From an uncultured Oscillospiraceae bacterium (GTDB lineage: Bacteria; Bacillota; Clostridia; Oscillospirales; Acutalibacteraceae), in assembly GCA_910588935.1 (NCBI GenBank), contig CAJUSM010000008.1:1-55323 (forward strand): a DNA stretch of 55,323 nt, written 5' to 3'. Numbering within the stretch: position 1 is the stretch's first letter; each line of letters opens with the position of its first letter. Both the position numbers and the translations under genes were made by a program. This document shows positions 51,094-55,323 of this stretch, in pieces. The notes beneath the pieces were generated by a model. It did no database searches. It saw nothing but the letters and a program-made list of their open reading frames with translations, and had not been told where the DNA came from.

Positions 51094-52437
51094 CTACAGC
51101 TTTCTGTAAATTGTGCACCACATGGTAAGAAAGGAGGCAAGCCCCCCAATGGCGTTGGAAATAGGCTCTGCCCAGAACACGCCCCGCACCCCCATACCCA
51201 TGGCTGGCAGCAGCAGGGTGAGGGGCACCACAATAATCACCTTGCGGAATAGGGAAAAGAAGATGGCCTGCCTGGCCTTACCCAAGGCTTGAAAGGTGGA
51301 CTGGCCTACAAACTGGAAAGCCATGAAGAAAAAGCCGAAAAAGTAAATGTTTAGCATCTCTCCGCCAGAGAGGACGGTTTGGGGGTCCCCGGAAAAGATA
51401 CCCATCAGCTGCCGGGGAATCAGCATAACAACAGCCCAGGCAGCCAGGGTGTAGCCAATGCCTAGGAAAGAGGTAAACCGGATGCCCTCCTTTACCCGGC
51501 GGTGCTCCTTGGCTCCATAATTGTACCCCAGCACGGGCTGGGCCCCGGTGCTGATGCCCATAACAGGCAAAGAGAGGATTTCCCGTACAGAGGCAAGGAC
51601 AGCCATAATGCCGACATACAGGTCGCCGCCGTAGATTTGCAGCTGGTTGTTACAGACAATTTGTACCAGGCTGTTGGTACCCTGCATCACAAAGCCAGGC
51701 ATCCCCATAGCCATCATGGACCTAGTACGCCGGGGATTGATGCGCAGACGGTTGGGGCGGATACGCAGGCCAGCCCGTTTTCCGGTGAGAAAGCCCAGAA
51801 CCCAAAGGGCGGAAATCCCCTGGCTGATTACTGTGGCCAGGGCCGCGCCCTTGACGCCCATGGAAAAAACAAAAATAAACAGCGGGTCCAGGAGAATATT
51901 GATAATACCGCCGATTACGGTGGTAAGCATACCGGTACGGGGAAAACCCTGGGCGTTTATGTAGCCGTTTAGGCCGGTGGAGAGCATGGAAAAGGCTGTG
52001 CCGAAGAGATAGATCTGTAGGTACTGGTCAGCGTACTCCACCGAAAGCTGGCTGGCCCCAAAAAGAAGGAGGATGGGCTGGCGGAGGGGGTAGCAGAAGA
52101 GGAAGAGTAAGGCAGAGGCCGCCAGCAGCAGGGCGCAGGCATTGCCCAAAATGCTTTCGGCCTCTGCTTCATCCCGGCGGCCCCGGGCGATGGAAAACAG
52201 AGCCACGCCCCCGCTGCCAAACAGGTTGGTAAAGCCTGCAATCAGGATGATGACGGGGAAGGTGACCCCCAGGCCGGTGAGGGCGATATCACCGATTTTG
52301 GGTAGGTGGCCGATATAGATGCGGTCCACCACATTGTAGAGAAGCTGGACAATCTGGGCTAAGGTAAGGGGAAGGGCTTGGGCGAGAATCTGCTTTTTTA
52401 CAGAGCCAGTGGAAAAGTCCTTGGTGGAAGGGTTCAT
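51094..52437 (-). CDS. MATE-family efflux transporter
   Basis: Cation-coupled multidrug/toxin exporter of 447 aa with 12 predicted helices. N-terminal helix region QALPLTLAQIVQLLYNVVDRIYIGHL and second-half equivalents (GAQPVLGYNYGAKEHRRV, STFQALGKARQAIFFSL) are typical of the NorM/DinF-like MATE superfamily of Clostridia. AAAGGAG before the ATG. 15 nt after the GNAT gene's stop, so the two form a unit. Substrates unknown. Confidence 0.93.
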   Translation of the reverse strand: MNPSTKDFSTGSVKKQILAQALPLTLAQIVQLLYNVVDRIYIGHLPKIGDIALTGLGVTFPVIILIAGFTNLFGSGGVALFSIARGRRDEAEAESILGNACALLLAASALLFLFCYPLRQPILLLFGASQLSVEYADQYLQIYLFGTAFSMLSTGLNGYINAQGFPRTGMLTTVIGGIINILLDPLFIFVFSMGVKGAALATVISQGISALWVLGFLTGKRAGLRIRPNRLRINPRRTRSMMAMGMPGFVMQGTNSLVQIVCNNQLQIYGGDLYVGIMAVLASVREILSLPVMGISTGAQPVLGYNYGAKEHRRVKEGIRFTSFLGIGYTLAAWAVVMLIPRQLMGIFSGDPQTVLSGGEMLNIYFFGFFFMAFQFVGQSTFQALGKARQAIFFSLFRKVIIVVPLTLLLPAMGMGVRGVFWAEPISNAIGGLASFLTMWCTIYRKL

Positions 52438-52452
52438 GGGTGTTTCTCCTTT

Positions 52453-53046
52453 TCAAAATAAATGCCGCATGGCCGCTCCCCGGCGAAAATCGGTGGGCAG
52501 CAGGGAGTACAGGCTGAGATCCACAATTCCCTTATCAGGCCAAAAAAAGCCCTCTCGAATGGTTCCCTCTTTGGTAAAGCCGCAGCGCTCTAAAACCAGC
52601 ACGCCCCGGTAATTGGTGGGCACCACATAGGCCTGGATGCGATGAACCCCAATGGTGGCCATAAGGTAATCTACACAGGCCCGCACCGCGCCGGTGGCAT
52701 AGCTGTTGCCGGTTGCTTGGCGGCTTAGAGTAAACCGGATGGTTGCAGACTCTACCTGGGGGTCGATGCCGTAAATTTCAAAGATGCCGGCCAGGCGGTT
52801 TCCTCCGCCATTTGGGTATATACCTAAAATAACAGCTACATGGTCCCGGAACATGGCCTCTGCCTGGACCAGCTTATGGAGGCATTGGGTGGGTGAGCGC
52901 AGGGCGGCTGTAGGGGCGTAGCGGTAGTTTTCCTCATCGCCCATAATTTCCCACATAGCTTCCAAGTCCAGGTCGGTCATGCGGGCCAGGGTAAGGCCCT
53001 TGCCGCTAAGGAACGGAAAGTTGGAAAAAAGCAGGGGCAAGTTCAC
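52453..53046 (-). CDS. RimJ/RimL-type GNAT acetyltransferase
   Basis: Protein of 197 aa with an N-terminal LTLARMTDLDLEAMWEIM opening and a C-terminal NYRGVLVLERCGFTKEGTIREG motif, characteristic of RimJ/RimL-like acetyltransferases acting on protein N-termini or small molecules. I chose GTG 53046, with GGAGG 6-7 nt upstream; the GTG at 53055 overlaps that site. Precedes the MATE transporter in one unit. Confidence 0.87.
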   Translation of the reverse strand: MNLPLLFSNFPFLSGKGLTLARMTDLDLEAMWEIMGDEENYRYAPTAALRSPTQCLHKLVQAEAMFRDHVAVILGIYPNGGGNRLAGIFEIYGIDPQVESATIRFTLSRQATGNSYATGAVRACVDYLMATIGVHRIQAYVVPTNYRGVLVLERCGFTKEGTIREGFFWPDKGIVDLSLYSLLPTDFRRGAAMRHLF

Positions 53047-53088
53047 ACAAAACACCTCCAGGTAAAAGCTTAAGAGAACTGGGGCCTA

Positions 53089-53198
53089 TGGCTTGTTTGA
53101 AAAATCGGAAACGCTGTCTTATTGCCCAGAAGCGGCGGTTTTGAAGCTGGCCGCTTCTGGGCACAAACCCGTTATTTCCTCTATTTTCAAAAAAGCCC
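53089..53198. repeat. Family B small inverted-repeat element, short copy B2
   Basis: About 110 bp. Left TGGCTTGTTTGAAAAATCG and right TATTTTCAAAAAAGCCC resemble the two B3 ends in swapped order. The middle forms a perfect 13-bp stem GCCCAGAAGCGGC/GCCGCTTCTGGGC (53123-53161). Directly upstream of the GNAT-MATE unit; TA precedes the left end. Confidence 0.78.
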
Positions 53199-53307
53199 GA
53201 TTGCCCTTATAAGGGATTTTAGAATTTCACCCTGAATTTTTGTAAGATACAGGGCTCTTGGTGTAAGCCCTGTAGAGCATGGGTACCGCCCAAAGCTATC
53301 TGGCTGG

Positions 53308-53931
53308 TTAATCCAGCAGTTTGATCAAGTCTAGGGGACAGGCAATCGCCTGCACGCCGCTGAGCTGGCCGAATCCATAGGCCGCGTGGATAAAAGGCAC
53401 GCCTGCCTTTTCAGCGGCCTGCTTGTCCAGGTGGGTGTCACCTATATAGATGGGGGCATGTAGGCCGTTGCGCTGGGCAACGAGACGGATGTTTTCCCAT
53501 TTTGCCTTGCCGCTGCGGCCTATACATTCCCAGTCGGTAAAATAATCCTCTAGCTGATGGGCTTGAAGAAAGCAGGGGATGTACTCGGGGCCGCAATTAC
53601 TTACAATAAATAGAGGAAACCGGGAGGAGAGAGTGGAAAGCATCTGCATGAGGCCAGGGTAAAGGGTGCCGCCATGCTGTAGGATGTAGTCATTTTCCAC
53701 ACGGGAGACCTGGTCGAAAAGCTGGGCGGCCCGCTGAGGGGAGAGGTGAGGAAAAAGGGACGCCATAAGCTGGGGAGCGGTCATCCCCATTACCCCCTGA
53801 AGCTGGGCTTGGGTGGGGGGAGTAGGGATATCGGGTTCGCCGGCAAGGGCGGAACGCCAAATATTGGCCAAGGAGGCAGTCGCGTCCCAAAGAGTGCCGT
53901 CTAGGTCGAAAAGAATGCCATCGCAATGCAT
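53308..53931 (-). CDS. HAD-superfamily hydrolase (phosphoglycolate phosphatase-like)
   Basis: Phosphatase of 207 aa. Motif I ILFDLDGTLWDA (nucleophile Asp near residue 9), motif II FIVSNCG near residue 109, Lys in GRSGKAKWENI, and motif III YIGDTHLDKQAAEKAG. The helical cap after motif I is type C1. Substrate not assignable. AAAGGAG before the ATG. Stands between two family B repeats. Confidence 0.9.
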   Translation of the reverse strand: MHCDGILFDLDGTLWDATASLANIWRSALAGEPDIPTPPTQAQLQGVMGMTAPQLMASLFPHLSPQRAAQLFDQVSRVENDYILQHGGTLYPGLMQMLSTLSSRFPLFIVSNCGPEYIPCFLQAHQLEDYFTDWECIGRSGKAKWENIRLVAQRNGLHAPIYIGDTHLDKQAAEKAGVPFIHAAYGFGQLSGVQAIACPLDLIKLLD

Positions 53932-54054
53932 AGAGGAGTCTCCTTTGGTAGGATTTAAAATATATGAGGGATCATGAGCAAAGTAGGGTCCAATGGTAAA
54001 GAGGCTTTCAGAGTGGCAAAGTAAAGTCTTATCTTATACAAAGTAAAAGGACGC

Positions 54055-54221
54055 CTAGGGCTTGTTTGAAAATAGAGAAAGTACCGGATTTTTGCCTTGG
54101 GTGGTGCGGTTTAACGAAGAAAACCGCAAGTAATACTTTCGTGTTACGAGGATTTTCGACACAGAAATCCGCCCGGACAGGGCAAAAAGACGGTGTTTGC
54201 GATTTTTTAAACAAGCCCTAG
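54055..54221. repeat. Family B small inverted-repeat element, complete copy B3
   Basis: About 167 bp with perfect ends CTAGGGCTTGTTT and AAACAAGCCCTAG; TA is present at both outer edges, which would fit insertion into TA. Internal landmarks are GGTTTAACGAAGAAAACC, GAGGATTTTCGAC and GGGCAAAAAGAC. The right end covers the last codons' stop of metA. Confidence 0.85.
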
Positions 54222-55138
54222 CCCTCTTGGTGGATAAAGTCGAAAGGAACCTGTTGATAAACATAATAGTTCAGCCAGTTGGCCACCAATAGGTGGGCGT
54301 TGCTCCGCCAGGTAAAGGGGGGCGTTTGGGCAGGGTCGTCATTGGGGAAGTAATTGTAGGGCACTTTAGGGTCTAGGCCCTTGTTCAGATCCCGGAAATA
54401 CTCCTTAGCCAGGGTGTCCCGGTCGTACTCCGCATGACCAGTTACAAAAATCCGCCTGCCTCCCCGCTCGGCCACGATATGCAGCCCGGCCAGGTCGCTG
54501 ACTGCCAGGGGGATAAGTTCCTTATGTTTTTGAATATCCTCCAACAGCACCTGGGTGTACCGGGAGTGGGGGGCAAAATAGTTGTCGTCAAAGCCCCGCA
54601 TAAGGGGGTGGTAGGGATTGAGCACCTTGTGGTTATAAATGCCGCTCAGCTTTTCTGGCAGTGGGTGCTTCTCGATTCCATAATAATAGTAAAGACCGGC
54701 TTGGGCCCCCCAACATATATATAGGGTGGAGTAGACATTGGTCCGGGCCCACTCCATGATGCGGCACATCTCTTCCCAATAGTCTACCTCATGAAAATCC
54801 AGTTTTTCTACAGGAGCGCCAGTAACAATAAGCCCGTCAAAACGCTTGGCACAAACCTGGTTAAAGGTACGGTAATATTTATTTAAGTGAGAGGGGCTGG
54901 TGTTTTTGCTGATATGGGTAGCCGGGTGGAGAAGCTCCACATCCACCTGCAAAGGGGTATTGCCCAAAAGCCGCAGCAGCTGAGTTTCGGTTTCCATCTT
55001 GGTGGGCATCAAGTTTAGTATGGCGATTTTCAAGGGCCGGATGTCCTGGCCCGCGGCCCGGTCTAAGGGCATAACAAAGATGTTTTCTGATTCCAAGACC
55101 TCAATAGCGGGCAAATCGCTTTGAATACGGATTGGCAT
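54218..55138 (-). CDS. metA: Homoserine O-acetyltransferase (MetA-type)
   Basis: First step of methionine biosynthesis from homoserine, 306 aa. MPIRIQSDLPAIEVL at the start, LNLMPTKMETETQLLRLLGN, catalytic Cys142 in YICWGAQAGLYY, EKLSGIYNHK, RGFDDNYFAPHSRY and VTGHAEYDRDTLA with the His/Glu pair. Residue 111 is Glu (GAPVEKL), the variant associated with acetyl-CoA use, where Escherichia coli has Gly and uses succinyl-CoA. I chose ATG 55138 (AAGGGA upstream); the frame is open 26 codons further. The TAG stop lies inside a family B repeat end. Confidence 0.95.
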   Translation of the reverse strand: MPIRIQSDLPAIEVLESENIFVMPLDRAAGQDIRPLKIAILNLMPTKMETETQLLRLLGNTPLQVDVELLHPATHISKNTSPSHLNKYYRTFNQVCAKRFDGLIVTGAPVEKLDFHEVDYWEEMCRIMEWARTNVYSTLYICWGAQAGLYYYYGIEKHPLPEKLSGIYNHKVLNPYHPLMRGFDDNYFAPHSRYTQVLLEDIQKHKELIPLAVSDLAGLHIVAERGGRRIFVTGHAEYDRDTLAKEYFRDLNKGLDPKVPYNYFPNDDPAQTPPFTWRSNAHLLVANWLNYYVYQQVPFDFIHQEG

Positions 55139-55269
55139 AAGTGTTCCCTTTCTATGAATAATAGCGGCAGAAGCCAGTAATGATATACTATAAAGATTAT
55201 AGCAAATAGCAGCCAAAATGTACAGCAGGGGAGGCTGGAAAAGTTTTTTGAAAAAATTTCAAAAAAGTG

Positions 55270-55298
55270 TTGACAAAAGGGAGGAGGTATGGTATTAT
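55270..55298 (+). promoter_or_regulatory. Promoter at the right edge, pointing out of the window
   Basis: TTGACA, 17-nt spacer, TATTAT: a strong plus-strand promoter whose gene lies beyond the window. Divergent from metA. Confidence 0.72.
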
Positions 55299-55323
55299 AT
55301 CGAAGCGCTCGAGAGAGGAACCG

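Noticed and set aside
55139..55260. SAM riboswitch or T-box upstream of metA
   Set aside because: The leader is too short and lacks the conserved cores.

Overview
The window reads as a chromosomal segment of an endospore-forming, GC-rich member of the Clostridia, most like the Oscillospiraceae/Ruminococcaceae group. The evidence is the sporulation genes (yqfC-yqfD next to phoH, and a ylbJ homologue), Gram-positive style promoters and ribosome sites, a type III glutamine synthetase, a csbB/yfhO/tagD envelope cluster, and the absence of outer-membrane genes. The species cannot be fixed from the sequence alone. No rRNA, tRNA or CRISPR array was seen.

Layout. 1-3.6 kb: sporulation block (phoH partial, yqfD, yqfC on minus; ylbJ divergent). 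3.9-5.5 kb: FAD-dependent dehydrogenase. 5.7-10.9 kb: a three-gene signalling operon: REC/HD-GYP/GGDEF response regulator, a free Hpt protein, and a hybrid histidine kinase with two receivers. This is enough for a phosphorelay with cyclic-di-GMP as a plausible output. 11.2-12.2 kb: a decayed IS1-like element beside a truncated small repeat, then glnN (type III glutamine synthetase), whose promoter abuts the repeat. 14.6-16.3 kb: acetyltransferase, secG, and a second, more decayed IS1-like copy. 16.5-19.7 kb: two tandem O-antigen-ligase-like membrane proteins. 20-27.3 kb: ptsI, typA, a rare-looking exonuclease/zinc-ribbon/PgeF fusion, a radical SAM protein and a CHAP hydrolase. 28.3-33 kb: apeB, a methyltransferase, an acetyltransferase, and a GH13 glycosidase fused to a GNAT domain. 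33.6-36.4 kb (minus): dusB, an HD nucleotidase and an SGNH esterase. 36.7-40.8 kb: yfhO, a csbB-like glycosyltransferase and tagD, overlapping ATGA-style (cell-wall polymer glycosylation). 41.1-45.9 kb: 10TM metal exporter, GH29 fucosidase and a transglutaminase-fold protein. 46-47.4 kb: hisF and hisH. 47.9-49.6 kb: BaiN-like flavoprotein and a small membrane exporter. 50.5-55.3 kb: serine recombinase, MATE transporter, acetyltransferase, HAD phosphatase and metA.

The strongest signal beyond ordinary genes is two families of short non-autonomous inverted-repeat elements. Family A (about 140-320 bp, three copies) has ends like those of the local IS1-like elements, conserved internal hairpins, and one copy flanked by an 8-bp target duplication. 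Family B (about 110-167 bp, three copies) has GGGCTTGTTT ends; one copy is flanked by TA on both sides, and its terminus supplies the metA stop codon. Both families look like MITEs that have shaped local gene ends and promoters. The other unusual features are two domain fusions (exonuclease-PgeF and GH13-GNAT).
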